Assembly (NCBI RefSeq): GCF_030851345.1
Contig: NZ_JALPNU010000002.1
Span: 62,001 to 126,000 of the forward strand
Origin: Marinifilum sp. D714
GTDB lineage: Bacteria > Bacteroidota > Bacteroidia > Bacteroidales > Marinifilaceae
Length of the DNA: 64,000 nucleotides
Direction of reading: 5' to 3'
This document shows positions 35,807-45,970 of the stretch, in pieces. Below the pieces are notes generated by a model. The model made no database searches. It was not told the origin of the DNA and saw nothing but the letters and a program-made list of their open reading frames with translations. Position 1 is the first letter of the stretch. Every line of letters begins with the position of its first letter. A program made the translations under genes and the position numbers.

Positions 35807-36472
35807 ATGCGCAGACTGATTTTTGGTATACTTTTTTTTGTCGCTTGTAATTCGGCATTTTCACAAACCAAAGCAGAATTAGGTTTTTTTGGAGGAGCAG
35901 CCTATTACATGGGAGATATCAATAAAACCTATCATTTTTATTCAAGTTCTGTTGCTATTGGTGGAATTTATCGGTACAACTTTAATACCAGATATTCTTT
36001 AAGAGCAAGTATGTTGTTTTCTGGATTAAAAGGAGAAGATATTGACTTTAAGAATCAATATCAGAGAAATAGAGGTGCTTCTTTTGATACTGATGTGGTT
36101 GATTTGTCTTTGCAGGCAGAATTTAATTTTCAACCATTTTGGTCACCGGGAAAATCGAGAACCAAAAAGTTGGTTCCCTATGTGACGGCAGGAGTAGGCT
36201 ATATAGCACCAAGTAGTACCGAGTCATCCTTTACCATCCCAATGGGGGCAGGGTTTAAATATAACCTGGGAGGAAGATGGACTGCGGCCTTAGAGTGGAG
36301 TTTTAGGAAAACATTCACCGATAATTTGGATCACCTGGATGATCCTCATAGTTTAAACAAAAGCAATTTAATGCACAATAACGATTGGGCATCCTTCTTT
36401 GGAATCATGTTTAGTTATAAACTATTTCCAGATAATGAAGAATGTCATTCATACGGTCGATTTGTTAAGTAA
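35807..36472 (+). CDS. DUF6089 family outer-membrane beta-barrel protein
   Basis: I prefer ATG 35807 (221 residues, MRRLIFGILFFVACNSAFSQ as signal peptide); GTG 35786 would add seven residues. The mature part (KAELGFFGGAAYYMGDIN, YVTAGVGYIAPS, WTAALEWSFRKTFTDNLD) is the DUF6089 pattern: an eight-stranded barrel-like protein found directly before uppS and bamA. Stop codon is 3 bp from the uppS start, so translation is coupled. Possible role in envelope assembly by context. Confidence 0.88.
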   Translation: MRRLIFGILFFVACNSAFSQTKAELGFFGGAAYYMGDINKTYHFYSSSVAIGGIYRYNFNTRYSLRASMLFSGLKGEDIDFKNQYQRNRGASFDTDVVDLSLQAEFNFQPFWSPGKSRTKKLVPYVTAGVGYIAPSSTESSFTIPMGAGFKYNLGGRWTAALEWSFRKTFTDNLDHLDDPHSLNKSNLMHNNDWASFFGIMFSYKLFPDNEECHSYGRFVK

Positions 36473-36475
36473 TAT

Positions 36476-37222
36476 ATGTCATTCAAAGAAAAGATTATAA
36501 AAGAAAAGTTGCCTTCTCATTTGGCAATAATCATGGATGGTAATGGTCGTTGGGCAAAAATGCGTGGCGAACATAGAATTGTAGGTCATCAGAATGGCGT
36601 TGAAGCGGTAAGACAAACTGTCGAAGGAGCCGCAGAATTAGGAATTTCTTACCTAACCCTTTATGCATTCTCAACTGAAAATTGGAATCGCCCACAAGAT
36701 GAAGTTCTTGGTTTGATGTCTTTATTGGTTGAGGCTATTGAGAACGAAACTCCAACTTTAATGAAGAACAATGTTCGATTAAAGGCCATTGGGAATCTTG
36801 ATAGTTTGCCAGTTGAGGTAAGAGAAAAATTGAATGGTACCATCAATACAACATCGGTAAATACAGGATTGACTTTGGTTTTGGCCTTGAGTTACAGTTC
36901 AAGGTGGGAAATTGTGAATGCGGTTAAGTTGATTGCAGATAAAGTGGCTGATGGCCAAATGTCTTCAGAAGATATAAATGATTCAATTTTTGAAAATCAC
37001 TTGACAACTGCAGGTATTCCTGATCCAGAGTTAATGATCAGAACCAGTGGTGAAACAAGAATTAGTAATTTCTTGTTATGGCAATTGGCTTATGCCGAAT
37101 TGTATTTTACTGAATTGTTTTGGCCTGATTTTGATAAGGAGGAATTGTACAAAGCTTTGTATAATTATCAAAACAGGGAACGTAGGTTTGGTAAAACAAG
37201 TGAACAGTTAACAGATAATTAA
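36476..37222 (+). CDS. uppS: Isoprenyl transferase (undecaprenyl diphosphate synthase)
   Basis: The 248-residue cis-prenyltransferase makes the C55 carrier lipid for peptidoglycan and glycans. Motifs are [19 protein letters not shown] (catalytic Asp), [24 protein letters not shown] and [18 protein letters not shown]. It is between the DUF6089 gene and bamA (24 bp). Confidence 0.98.
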   Translation: MSFKEKIIKEKLPSHLAIIMDGNGRWAKMRGEHRIVGHQNGVEAVRQTVEGAAELGISYLTLYAFSTENWNRPQDEVLGLMSLLVEAIENETPTLMKNNVRLKAIGNLDSLPVEVREKLNGTINTTSVNTGLTLVLALSYSSRWEIVNAVKLIADKVADGQMSSEDINDSIFENHLTTAGIPDPELMIRTSGETRISNFLLWQLAYAELYFTELFWPDFDKEELYKALYNYQNRERRFGKTSEQLTDN

Positions 37223-37246
37223 GAATTAACCATTATAAGCTAAGTA

Positions 37247-39760
37247 ATGATTAAACGATTAACTTTTATTTTAACCCTTTTTATAAGTTTTACTGCCATA
37301 GCGCAGGAAACCGATACGATTTACAATCCAGCTCTTTACTACACTTCCCCTAAAATTTACGAATTGGGTGGGGTCACAGTTTCAGGAGTAAAACACTTGG
37401 AAACTAACGTGCTCGTGCAAATATCAGGATTGCGTGTTGGATCTCAGCTAGAAGTGCCAGGAGATAAGGTTACTAAGGCAGTTAATAAGCTGTATAAACA
37501 AGGTTTGTTTTCTGATATTCAGATTACAGCAACAAAGTTAATTGATAAGAAGATTTATTTAAATATTCATCTGCAAGAGAGACCTAGATTATCTGAAGTT
37601 AATTATAATGGTACCTCGAAAAGTGAGACCAATAAAATTAAGGAAAGGTTGAAGTTGCAGAAAGGAACCCAAGTTACCGATTATATGATCTCAAACATTA
37701 ATACAATTGTTGGTAACTATTTCAAAGAAAAAGGGTTCTATAATGTAGATGTGAATGTTCTACAGAGAGATGATCCAAATGAAGCAAATAGTGTGATTTT
37801 GGATATCAATATGGATAGAAATAATAAGATTAAGATTAAGAATATCTTTATTGAAGGTAATGGTGCTCTTTCTGATAAAAAGGTAAAGAAAGCGATTAAG
37901 GGATCTAAAGAAAAGCGATTAAGAAATTTCTTTAAATCATCCAAGTACATTGAAGAAAAATGGTACGAAGATAAGATTGGCTTGATAACAAAATATAATG
38001 AAGAAGGTTATAGAGACGCGATTATCATTTCGGATAGTATTGAACAGGTTTCTGATGATAGAGTTAATCTGTATTTAAAGTTAAAAGAAGGAAATCAGTA
38101 TTTCTTTAATGATATTACCTGGGTTGGGAATACGGTTTATACTAGCTATGATTTGGATAGAGTGCTAAAGGTTAAACAAGGTGATGTATACAACCAAACA
38201 TACTTAAATGAGCGCTTAAGAGAAGATGATGATGCTGTAAGTAATTTGTATTTGGATAATGGATATCTATTTTTTAATGTAAATCCTGTTGAAAGGGTAA
38301 TTGGACAAGATTCGATTAATATCGAAATGCGAATGGTTGAAGGGAAACAAGCTACGATTGATCGCGTTAACATTGTAGGTAATACAAAAACTCACGAACA
38401 TGTTGCTCGAAGAGAGTTGTATACTTACCCTGGAGAATTGTTTAGTAAGTCTGATATTATTCGTTCGGTTCGAGAATTGGCACAGCTTGGTCATTTCGAT
38501 CCAGAGGCAATTAACCCTGATATAAAACCGCATCCAGAAAGTGGAACGGTTGATATTACATATGAATTGGCCGAAAAAGCGAATGATCAAATTGAGCTTT
38601 CAGGAGGTTGGGGAGCTGGTATGATTATCGGTACAGTCGGATTACGATTCTCAAATTTCTCTATTCGTAATATTTTTAACAAAGAAGCTTGGAGTCCCCT
38701 CCCTACAGGTGATGGTCAAACATTAAGTATTCGTGCTCAAACAAATGGATCTTATTATAACTCATATAGTTTGTCGTTTACCGAGCCTTGGTTGGGTGGA
38801 AAAAAACCTACCTCATTAAGCACTTCAATTTACTATTCGCAGCAGACTGGGTTTAATCGTAATGCATATTACTACTCACAAGGCTCTGATCGATTTGACA
38901 CAGGACAAAGTCAAAAGATTTTCGGAGCTAGTGTTGGGTTAGCTCGTCGATTAAAATGGCCAGACGACTATTTCTCTTTATACAACGAGGTAAGTTATCA
39001 GAATTTTAGACTAAAGAATTGGGCTTATTATTTGATATCGGATGGAACTTCTAACAACTTTAGTTTCACCACTACATTATCAAGAAGCTCTATTGATAAT
39101 CCATTATACACGCGTAGAGGGTCTTCTTTCTCTTTAAGTTTGAAATTTACACCTCCTTACTCTTTGTTTGAGGATTTAGACTATGAGAGAGCGGATGAAG
39201 ATGAAAAGTACAAGTGGATTGAATACCACAAATGGGTATTTAAAGGCAAGATGTATAATGGTTTACTTCCTAAAAATGACAAATTAGTGCTTTATACAGG
39301 CGCGGAGTTTGGTTATTTAGGATATTACGACAAACACAAGAGATCACCATTCGAAGGTTTCGAAGTTGGGGGTGATGGAATGTCGGGTTATAGTATGTAT
39401 GGTAGCGATAATATTGGAGTTAGAGGTTATGAAAATGGGTCTCTTACACCAATTAAAAATGATGGTAGACGTTTAGGTGGTAATGTTTACTCTAAGCTTA
39501 CTGCTGAGGTTAGATACCCATTGTCTTTAAGTCAATCAGCAACCATTTATGCATTGGCATTTGCAGAGGCAGGTAACTCTTGGTATGATTTTGAAGATTT
39601 TCAGCCATTCAACTTAAAACGATCTGCTGGTGTTGGATTAAGAATATTCTTGCCAATGTTTGGTCTTTTGGGAATAGATTGGGCTTATGGTTTTGATGAA
39701 GCTAATTTACCAGGACAAAACGGTAGTCAGTTCCATTTTGTTATTGGTCAACAATTTTAA
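37247..39760 (+). CDS. bamA: Outer membrane protein assembly factor BamA
   Basis: The 837-residue Omp85 protein folds and inserts outer-membrane barrels. A signal peptide (1-19) is followed by five POTRA domains (about residues 35-455, e.g. ITVSG-type VTVSGVKHLETNVL and RVNIVGNTKTHEHVARRELY). The 16-stranded barrel follows, with the lid-lock motif in GVRGYENGSLTPI (VRGF/Y) and a C-terminal aromatic (QFHFVIGQQF). Typical length for the phylum. Two Skp-like genes follow. Confidence 0.97.
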   Translation: MIKRLTFILTLFISFTAIAQETDTIYNPALYYTSPKIYELGGVTVSGVKHLETNVLVQISGLRVGSQLEVPGDKVTKAVNKLYKQGLFSDIQITATKLIDKKIYLNIHLQERPRLSEVNYNGTSKSETNKIKERLKLQKGTQVTDYMISNINTIVGNYFKEKGFYNVDVNVLQRDDPNEANSVILDINMDRNNKIKIKNIFIEGNGALSDKKVKKAIKGSKEKRLRNFFKSSKYIEEKWYEDKIGLITKYNEEGYRDAIIISDSIEQVSDDRVNLYLKLKEGNQYFFNDITWVGNTVYTSYDLDRVLKVKQGDVYNQTYLNERLREDDDAVSNLYLDNGYLFFNVNPVERVIGQDSINIEMRMVEGKQATIDRVNIVGNTKTHEHVARRELYTYPGELFSKSDIIRSVRELAQLGHFDPEAINPDIKPHPESGTVDITYELAEKANDQIELSGGWGAGMIIGTVGLRFSNFSIRNIFNKEAWSPLPTGDGQTLSIRAQTNGSYYNSYSLSFTEPWLGGKKPTSLSTSIYYSQQTGFNRNAYYYSQGSDRFDTGQSQKIFGASVGLARRLKWPDDYFSLYNEVSYQNFRLKNWAYYLISDGTSNNFSFTTTLSRSSIDNPLYTRRGSSFSLSLKFTPPYSLFEDLDYERADEDEKYKWIEYHKWVFKGKMYNGLLPKNDKLVLYTGAEFGYLGYYDKHKRSPFEGFEVGGDGMSGYSMYGSDNIGVRGYENGSLTPIKNDGRRLGGNVYSKLTAEVRYPLSLSQSATIYALAFAEAGNSWYDFEDFQPFNLKRSAGVGLRIFLPMFGLLGIDWAYGFDEANLPGQNGSQFHFVIGQQF

Positions 39761-39835
39761 CATATTTTAAGAATTGAGTATTGACTACTCGTTTAATTTA
39801 GCTTAATTTAGAGTTTGTTTGTAAAAGGTTTTAAT

Positions 39836-40357
39836 ATGAAAAGAATAATCTTATTGATAATAGTATTAGTAGTTTGTTTAGGAGATGTATACTCTCAACA
39901 GCGCTATGGATTTGTCGATACAGAATATATTTTGAATAAGATACCTGATTATAAGAATGCACAGGAGCAATTAGATCAATTTTCCAAAAAATGGCAAAAT
40001 GAAATTGAAAGTATTGCGACTGAAATTAAAGAATTACATGCAAAGTTTAGAGCAGATGAGGTTTTTCTTTCATCAGAAATGAGAACAAAAAGAGAGAAGG
40101 AAATTCATGATAAAGAAGTATTAGCTCAAAAATTGCAGCAAAAATACTTTGGTCGAAATGGAGAGCTCTATAAAAAAAGACAAGAATTAATGAAGCCTAT
40201 TCAAGACGATATCTATGAGGCAATCAAGGAGATAGCGAAGTCTGGAAGTTATGGTATGATTATTGATCGTGCTAATGGGCCAACAATCATATACAGCAAT
40301 GCAAAATTTGATTTAAGTGATAAGGTGCTGTATAAATTGGGTATAAGAACTAAATAA
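39836..40357 (+). CDS. OmpH/Skp-family periplasmic chaperone (first copy)
   Basis: Start chosen at ATG 39836 (173 residues, MKRIILLIIVLVVCLGDVYS signal peptide); the frame extends to a TTG at 39815. After cleavage comes QRYGFVDTEYILNKIPDYKN, then a long charged coiled coil and a C-terminal FDLSDKVLYKLGIR. Skp trimers hold unfolded outer-membrane proteins for BamA. It is 75 bp after bamA and 29 bp before a second copy. Confidence 0.93.
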   Translation: MKRIILLIIVLVVCLGDVYSQQRYGFVDTEYILNKIPDYKNAQEQLDQFSKKWQNEIESIATEIKELHAKFRADEVFLSSEMRTKREKEIHDKEVLAQKLQQKYFGRNGELYKKRQELMKPIQDDIYEAIKEIAKSGSYGMIIDRANGPTIIYSNAKFDLSDKVLYKLGIRTK

Positions 40358-40386
40358 ATATCAAATAAAAACTAACTGAGTATACT

Positions 40387-40902
40387 ATGAGACAATTTTT
40401 AAAAGTAACATTAGTAGCCACTTTCCTTCTTACAGGAGCTAACTTATTTGCACAAACTGTAAAATTAGGACATATTAATTCAAATGAATTATTGTCTATA
40501 ATGCCAGAAAAAGAGCAAGCTCAAAAGCAAATTCAAGCAAAAGCTGAAGAATACGATAAGCAAATTCAGGACATGAAAGCTGAGTATCAAAAATTAGCTC
40601 AAGCATATATTGCAGATAGAGAAACTTTAACTGATGCAGTTAGAGCAATCAAGGAAAAGGAAATTCAAGAACTTCAAAACCGTATGCAAACTTTTGATGG
40701 TTTTGCACAACAGGAACTGCAGAAAACGCAGAATGAATTGTTGAAGCCAATTTTTGACAAAGCATCTAAAGCAATTAAAGATGTTGGAGCTGAAAATGGT
40801 TTCACTTATATCTTAGATATCAGTACTGGTGTTATCTTGTTTAATTCAGACAATAGTATTGATGTTATGCCATTGGTAAAAGCTAAATTGGGTCTGCAAT
40901 AG
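40387..40902 (+). CDS. OmpH/Skp-family periplasmic chaperone (second copy)
   Basis: This 171-residue Skp-like protein has a signal peptide (1-21, ending LFA), then VKLGHINSNELLSIMPEKEQ, a Gln/Lys/Glu-rich coiled coil and SIDVMPLVKAKLGLQ. It is clearly paralogous to the preceding gene but diverged, so the two probably form separate or mixed trimers. Followed by a 12-bp-stem terminator that ends the uppS-bamA transcript. Confidence 0.94.
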   Translation: MRQFLKVTLVATFLLTGANLFAQTVKLGHINSNELLSIMPEKEQAQKQIQAKAEEYDKQIQDMKAEYQKLAQAYIADRETLTDAVRAIKEKEIQELQNRMQTFDGFAQQELQKTQNELLKPIFDKASKAIKDVGAENGFTYILDISTGVILFNSDNSIDVMPLVKAKLGLQ

Positions 40903-40927
40903 ATATTCTTATTAAGATATTATAAAT

Positions 40928-40953
40928 AAAGGTGGTATTTTAATACCACCTTT
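40928..40953 (+). terminator. Intrinsic terminator of the uppS-bamA-skp cluster
   Basis: AAAGGTGGTATT (40928-40939) pairs perfectly with AATACCACCTTT (40942-40953), loop TT, then TTTATTTTT. Confidence 0.95.
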
Positions 40954-40992
40954 TTTATTTTTACCAATCGTGAGGTAGTAAAAATTAATTGC

Positions 40993-41820
40993 ATGAATAA
41001 TAATAAGCAAGCGATAGGTGTTTTTGATTCCGGATATGGAGGTTTAAGTATTTTAAATGAATTTTTAAAAGAATTGCCAGAATATGATTTTATCTACTTG
41101 GGAGATAATGCACGAAGTCCTTATGGAACCAGATCGTATGATGTAGTATACGATTATACATTGCAGGCGGTAGAACAGTTGTTCTCTATGGGGTGCGAAT
41201 TGGTGATATTAGCATGTAATACTGCTTCAGCAAAGGCGCTCCGCACAATTCAACAGAGAGATCTTCCAAAGATTAATCCTAATAAACGTGTGCTAGGTGT
41301 TATAAGACCAAGTGTTGAGGAGATTGGATTGTTAACTCAATCGAAGCATGTCGGTGTGTTGGGAACAGTTGGAACTGTACGTTCAAATTCATATCCTCTG
41401 GAAATTAAAAAACTGTTCCCGGATATTAAGGTGAATCAAGAAGCTTGTCCAATGTGGGTTCCCTTGGTTGAAAATAATGAGTTTCAATCGGAAGGAGGTC
41501 AATTTTTCATTAAAAAGAATATCGAAAATCTTTTAAGAAAAGATCCAGAAATTGATACAATAATTTTAGGTTGTACACATTACCCTTTATTGAGGGAGGA
41601 AATCCGAAAATTTCTTCCTGATAATATAAAACTAATTTCCCAAGGAGAAATTGTAGCCAAAAGTTTGAAAGACTACCTTGTGAGACACCCTGAAATGGAT
41701 ATGAGATGTTCTAAAAATTCCGAAAGAGAGTTCTTTACCACGGAATTTGTTGATAGTTTTGAGGAAAAGGCAAGTAGATTTTTAAATCTTACTTTAAAAG
41801 CAAGCCATATATCTTATTAA
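40993..41820 (+). CDS. murI: Glutamate racemase
   Basis: The 275-residue enzyme makes D-glutamate for peptidoglycan. GVFDSGYGGLSIL carries the catalytic Asp. The two catalytic cysteines are in LACNTASAKAL and ILGCTHYPLL, and YLGDNARSPYG is the usual substrate loop. It follows the Skp genes behind a terminator. Confidence 0.97.
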   Translation: MNNNKQAIGVFDSGYGGLSILNEFLKELPEYDFIYLGDNARSPYGTRSYDVVYDYTLQAVEQLFSMGCELVILACNTASAKALRTIQQRDLPKINPNKRVLGVIRPSVEEIGLLTQSKHVGVLGTVGTVRSNSYPLEIKKLFPDIKVNQEACPMWVPLVENNEFQSEGGQFFIKKNIENLLRKDPEIDTIILGCTHYPLLREEIRKFLPDNIKLISQGEIVAKSLKDYLVRHPEMDMRCSKNSEREFFTTEFVDSFEEKASRFLNLTLKASHISY

Positions 41821-41825
41821 ATAAG

Positions 41826-41853
41826 AATAGCCTTCATGTTTTTGAAGGCTATT
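41826..41853 (+). terminator. Intrinsic terminator of murI
   Basis: AATAGCCTTCA (41826-41836) pairs with TGAAGGCTATT (41843-41853), loop TGTTTT, followed by TTTTTAATAG. It may also serve the convergent carbonic anhydrase gene, which ends at 41870. Confidence 0.93.
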
Positions 41854-41869
41854 TTTTTAATAGTCTCTA

Positions 41870-42403
41870 CTATTTAATTTTTTCTTCATCAGTCTGATAC
41901 CAGCTTGCGTACATAGCGTAACTATTTGCTATTCTATTAATTTCACCTTCTAGAAGTTCTGGGCTGATCTCTTTTATTTTTTTTGCAGGAGAGCCTGCAT
42001 AAACGCTACCTGATTCTACGTGAGTTCCTTTTGTTACAACTGATCCTGCAGCGATAATTGAATTACTTTCAATTACTGCGTCATCTAAAACAACGGCTCC
42101 CATGCCAATTAGTACATTGTCTTTAATGGTACAGCCATGAACAACTGCATTGTGTGCAATAGAAACATTATTTCCAATATTGGTTGGTGACTTTTTATAT
42201 GTAGCATGTATGGTAGCATTATCTTGAACATTTACATTGTTGCCAAGCTTAATGTAATGAACATCTCCGCGAAGAACAGCACTATACCAAATACTACAAT
42301 CGTCTCCCATTTCTACATTTCCTATGATAGCTGCATTTTCAGCTAGGAAGCAGTTTTCACCAAACTTTGGTGATTTTCCGTTTAAATCTCTAATAATAGC
42401 CAT
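41870..42403 (-). CDS. Gamma carbonic anhydrase family protein
   Basis: The 177-residue left-handed beta helix has hexapeptide repeats and three His at the metal-binding positions: DNATIHATYK, NNVSIAHNAVVHGC. The N-terminus GKSPKFGENCFLAENAAIIG and the C-terminal helix are normal for the YrdA/PaaY group. Catalysis of CO2 hydration is likely but not all members are active. Convergent with murI. Confidence 0.92.
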   Translation of the reverse strand: MAIIRDLNGKSPKFGENCFLAENAAIIGNVEMGDDCSIWYSAVLRGDVHYIKLGNNVNVQDNATIHATYKKSPTNIGNNVSIAHNAVVHGCTIKDNVLIGMGAVVLDDAVIESNSIIAAGSVVTKGTHVESGSVYAGSPAKKIKEISPELLEGEINRIANSYAMYASWYQTDEEKIK

Positions 42404-42851
42404 TCTTATTTAGTTTGATTATAAATACAAAGATAATCAAAATTAGATCTGATACTTAAAGCAAGAGTATGTTGTAAAAAAAGTTATGCAAACGATAACG
42501 TTAACTGTATTGAATATCAAACTGCTAGTTTGTTTAGGAATTGTTATCTATTTAGGTGCAAATAGTTGTTGATTGTAAGGTATACGAACTGTTTTTATTT
42601 AGATTTAAAAGGTTTACGAAAAAAATGATTTGATATTTTAAGAATTTTTCACACTTTTGGTGACTGAGATTTGATAGGGGTATCAAAAAAATCTCAAAAA
42701 TGAATTAAAGAAAGTAGTTGTACATCCTTTAGTTCGTTTTTAATAATTCTAAAGGGAAAATATTCTTTCTGAGATCTAAATAGGGTAAAAATTAGATTTT
42801 AGACCGTATATATAATTAGATGTTTAATAATTAACCACTAACTAAAAGTTT
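42404..42851. other. 448-bp region upstream of susC
   Basis: It holds a promoter-like pair (42629-42659), a hairpin TTTGATA-GGGG-TATCAAA (42670-42687) and a long leader before susC. No coding frame, regulator gene or known RNA was found. Confidence 0.6.
42629..42659 (+). promoter_or_regulatory. Probable susC promoter
   Basis: TTTG (42629-42632), a 19-bp gap, then CACTTTTG (42652-42659), one mismatch from TAnnTTTG. It predicts a leader of about 185 nt that would start just before a small hairpin. Confidence 0.5.
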
Positions 42852-45800
42852 ATGAAAAAAAGTTTAGTTTCGATGCTAATCCTATTTTTTATAGGATTGC
42901 AGGGCGTTCTAGCTCAAAGTCGAGAAATTTCAGGGGTGGTAACTGCAGCCGAAGATGGTTTGTCTGTTCCTGGAGTTTCCGTAATTGTAAAAGGTACAAC
43001 CATCGGTACCACAACCAACTTCGATGGTAAATACTCTTTAAATGTTCCAGAAGGTGAAAATGTATTGGTTTTTTCTTTCGTAGGTATGACTACACAAGAA
43101 GTAGCTATTACTGGTTCAACTTTAAATGTAGTAATGGAAAATGAATCCATTGGGGTTGATGAAGTAATGGTTGTTGCTTATGGTACTGCAAAAAAATCTA
43201 GTTTTACTGGATCTGCTGCTCAAGTTAAAGCTGATGAATTAGCGAGTAAACCTGTGGTGTCTGTAACTCAGGCAATGGCTGGTATGGCTTCTGGTGTTGA
43301 AGTCTCTAGCGGTTCAGGTCAGCCTGGTTCTGCTACTTCGATTCGAATTAGAGGTATTGGTTCTATTAATTCTTCTAATGAACCATTGTATGTTGTTGAT
43401 GGAGTTGCCTTGACAAATGATAATATCAGCTTGGGATCAAGCTCAAACTTAGGAGCTTTGTCGTCTTTGAATCCAAACGATATCGAAAGTATGACCATTT
43501 TGAAGGATGCTGCAGCTGCTGCATTGTATGGTTCTCGTGCTGCTAACGGTGTTGTTTTGATTACTACTAAAAGAGGTAAGGCTGGTAAAACTCAGTTCAC
43601 AGTTAAATCTGAAATGGGTTTCTCTGATTTCGCAGTTAAAACATTAGAGTTAGCTTCACCAAAAGAAGCTTTTGACTATAAAGTGTTAGGTTACAAAAAC
43701 TATCTTGTTGAGTATAAAGGTATGTCTGAAGACGCTGCACAAGCTGCTGCAGTAAGTGACATCGGAGGGTACTTTAGCCAATATGATCCCAATAGACCAG
43801 ATTCTGATTACGACTGGGATGACGCCATGTTCAGAACAGGTACAACTAAGAATGTAGAGTTTTCTGCAGCTGGAGGGAACGAAAAAACAAAATTCTTTGC
43901 TTCTTTAAGCTACCTTGAAACTGAAGGTGTAGCTGTAGGTTCTGATTTCAACCGTGCTTCTGGTAGATTGAATTTAGATCACAAAGCCAATGATTTAATT
44001 GAATTTGGATTTAGCACTTCATTGTCAAGAATGAAGCAAAATGTAATTCCTACAAACGGATATTACTATGTGAATCCAATGTATGCAACTAGAACTTACT
44101 TGAATCAGTTAACTCCAATTAAAAAAGCTGATGGGTCATATGCTGAAGTTGAAGGTGGTAAAAAACCAAACTTGGTAAAGGAAGAAGGTTTAAATGTTAA
44201 CAGAAATGATATTTGGACTTTGGCAAACCAAGGATATTTGAAGTTAAACTTAATGAAAGGTTTAACTTTCAAATCAACTAACAGTATGGACTTTACTCAG
44301 ATGTATGGTTCTAAGTACTGGTCACCTAAATCACAGGATGGCGAAAGCTTCAATGGTTATGCTTATGAAATGAATAAGAGAAGACTTAAGCTTTCTACTT
44401 CAAATATCGTAAACTATACAACTACGATTAATGAAATTCATAACATTGATTTATTAGTTGGTTACGAAGCAGAAAAACTTCAGGATAAAATGATGTATGC
44501 TGAAGGTAAAAACTTCCCTAATGATGTGAAGCAAAGCCTTGACGTTGCAGCTAAGCCTACAGGAGCATATTTTAATGCTGATGGAGATAGAATGCAGTCT
44601 GTATTATCAAGGTTCAACTACAATTACGATAACAAATACTATGCTTCGTTTAGTTACAGAACTGATGCTAGTTCTCGTTTAGGTAGCAATAACCGTTGGG
44701 GACACTTCTACTCTGTTTCTGGATCTTGGAGGATTTCTTCAGAATCATTCATGGATGATGTAACATTCGTTAATGATTGGAAATTAAGAGCATCTTATGG
44801 TGCAAATGGTACATTGCCATCATCATGGACTGGTGCGTATGGATTATATTCGTTTGGTCAAGACTACAACGGAGTTCCAGGTGCAACTTACTCGCAAATT
44901 GCTAACCCTGATCTTCAATGGGAAAAGAACAATACTTTTAGTATTGCAACTGAAGCACGTCTTTTCGACTTCCTAAATGTTGAAATTGAATACTACAACA
45001 GAAAGACTTCAGACTTGTTACTACAAGTTCCAGTTACCAGAACTTCTGGGTTTGGATACTATTGGGATAATGTAGGTGAAATGACTAATAAAGGTATTGA
45101 AGTTAGCATTACTTCTACTAACATTCAGAATGACGATTTCTCATGGACTACAAGATTGAATCTTGCACACAATAAAAACACTATCGATAAATTAGAAGGT
45201 GGTGACAATGTAGATACATTCCCATACATACTTAGAGAAGGAGAATCGTTCAACTCTATTTATGTGAGAGATTGGGCAGGTGTAAATCCTACTAATGGTC
45301 ATGCTCAATGGTATGTTCTTGAAAATGAGAAGAGAGTAGATAATGATAATGATGGAAAGTGGGATGTTACAGAAGTTTCTCGAGATGCAGATAAGAAAAT
45401 TGTTGGTGATGGTAGTCCTGATCTAACAGGATCGATCAACAACAGCTTGTCTTATAAAAACTTTGACCTATCCTTCTTATTCACTTTCAAGATTGGTGGT
45501 GATGCTTATATAGATCCTTATTATTCAGTTTTAGACGATGGAGCTAGCTTGAACAAAGCGGTAACTAAGGCTCAGTTGAAAGATTATTGGACTCCAACGA
45601 ATACTAATGCGAAATTACCAAAAGTGGTTTATTCAAGTCCTCAAAATTCTTCATACAATTCATCTCGTAGATTAGAAGATGCTTCTTACCTACGCTTGAA
45701 GAGTATCAACTTTGGATATAGCCTTCCTACGGATCTAGTTTCTAGAGTAGGTTTGACTAATGTTAGATTGTATGCAAGTGCTACTAACCTATTAACTTTA

Positions 45801-45911
45801 AGTAAAATTGAAGATTTTGATCCTGAAACAACTTCAAGAGGTACAGTATTGAATAGCTTCGACTTTCCACCAGTGAAGACTGTAACTTTTGGTTTGCAAG
45901 TTAAATTTTAA
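42852..45911 (+). CDS. SusC/RagA-type TonB-linked outer-membrane transporter
   Basis: The 1019-residue protein has a signal peptide (1-21, GLQGVLAQ), a CarboxypepD_reg-like domain (residues 24-95, SREISGVVTAAEDGLSVPGV), a TonB-box-like segment (MVVAYGTAKK), the plug (about 115-230, VRIRGIGS-type SIRIRGIGSINSSNEPLYVV, LKDAAAAALYGSRAANGVV) and a 22-strand barrel. It imports glycans, peptides or other oligomers with its SusD lid. The pair lacks nearby hydrolases, sensors or sigma factors, so the substrate is unknown. Cotranscribed with SusD (59-bp gap). Confidence 0.96.
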   Translation: MKKSLVSMLILFFIGLQGVLAQSREISGVVTAAEDGLSVPGVSVIVKGTTIGTTTNFDGKYSLNVPEGENVLVFSFVGMTTQEVAITGSTLNVVMENESIGVDEVMVVAYGTAKKSSFTGSAAQVKADELASKPVVSVTQAMAGMASGVEVSSGSGQPGSATSIRIRGIGSINSSNEPLYVVDGVALTNDNISLGSSSNLGALSSLNPNDIESMTILKDAAAAALYGSRAANGVVLITTKRGKAGKTQFTVKSEMGFSDFAVKTLELASPKEAFDYKVLGYKNYLVEYKGMSEDAAQAAAVSDIGGYFSQYDPNRPDSDYDWDDAMFRTGTTKNVEFSAAGGNEKTKFFASLSYLETEGVAVGSDFNRASGRLNLDHKANDLIEFGFSTSLSRMKQNVIPTNGYYYVNPMYATRTYLNQLTPIKKADGSYAEVEGGKKPNLVKEEGLNVNRNDIWTLANQGYLKLNLMKGLTFKSTNSMDFTQMYGSKYWSPKSQDGESFNGYAYEMNKRRLKLSTSNIVNYTTTINEIHNIDLLVGYEAEKLQDKMMYAEGKNFPNDVKQSLDVAAKPTGAYFNADGDRMQSVLSRFNYNYDNKYYASFSYRTDASSRLGSNNRWGHFYSVSGSWRISSESFMDDVTFVNDWKLRASYGANGTLPSSWTGAYGLYSFGQDYNGVPGATYSQIANPDLQWEKNNTFSIATEARLFDFLNVEIEYYNRKTSDLLLQVPVTRTSGFGYYWDNVGEMTNKGIEVSITSTNIQNDDFSWTTRLNLAHNKNTIDKLEGGDNVDTFPYILREGESFNSIYVRDWAGVNPTNGHAQWYVLENEKRVDNDNDGKWDVTEVSRDADKKIVGDGSPDLTGSINNSLSYKNFDLSFLFTFKIGGDAYIDPYYSVLDDGASLNKAVTKAQLKDYWTPTNTNAKLPKVVYSSPQNSSYNSSRRLEDASYLRLKSINFGYSLPTDLVSRVGLTNVRLYASATNLLTLSKIEDFDPETTSRGTVLNSFDFPPVKTVTFGLQVKF

Positions 45912-45970
45912 AGGAATTGAGTATAAAAATTCTTAAAAAAGAAATTTTAAATTAACTGAAAAGAAAAGTA

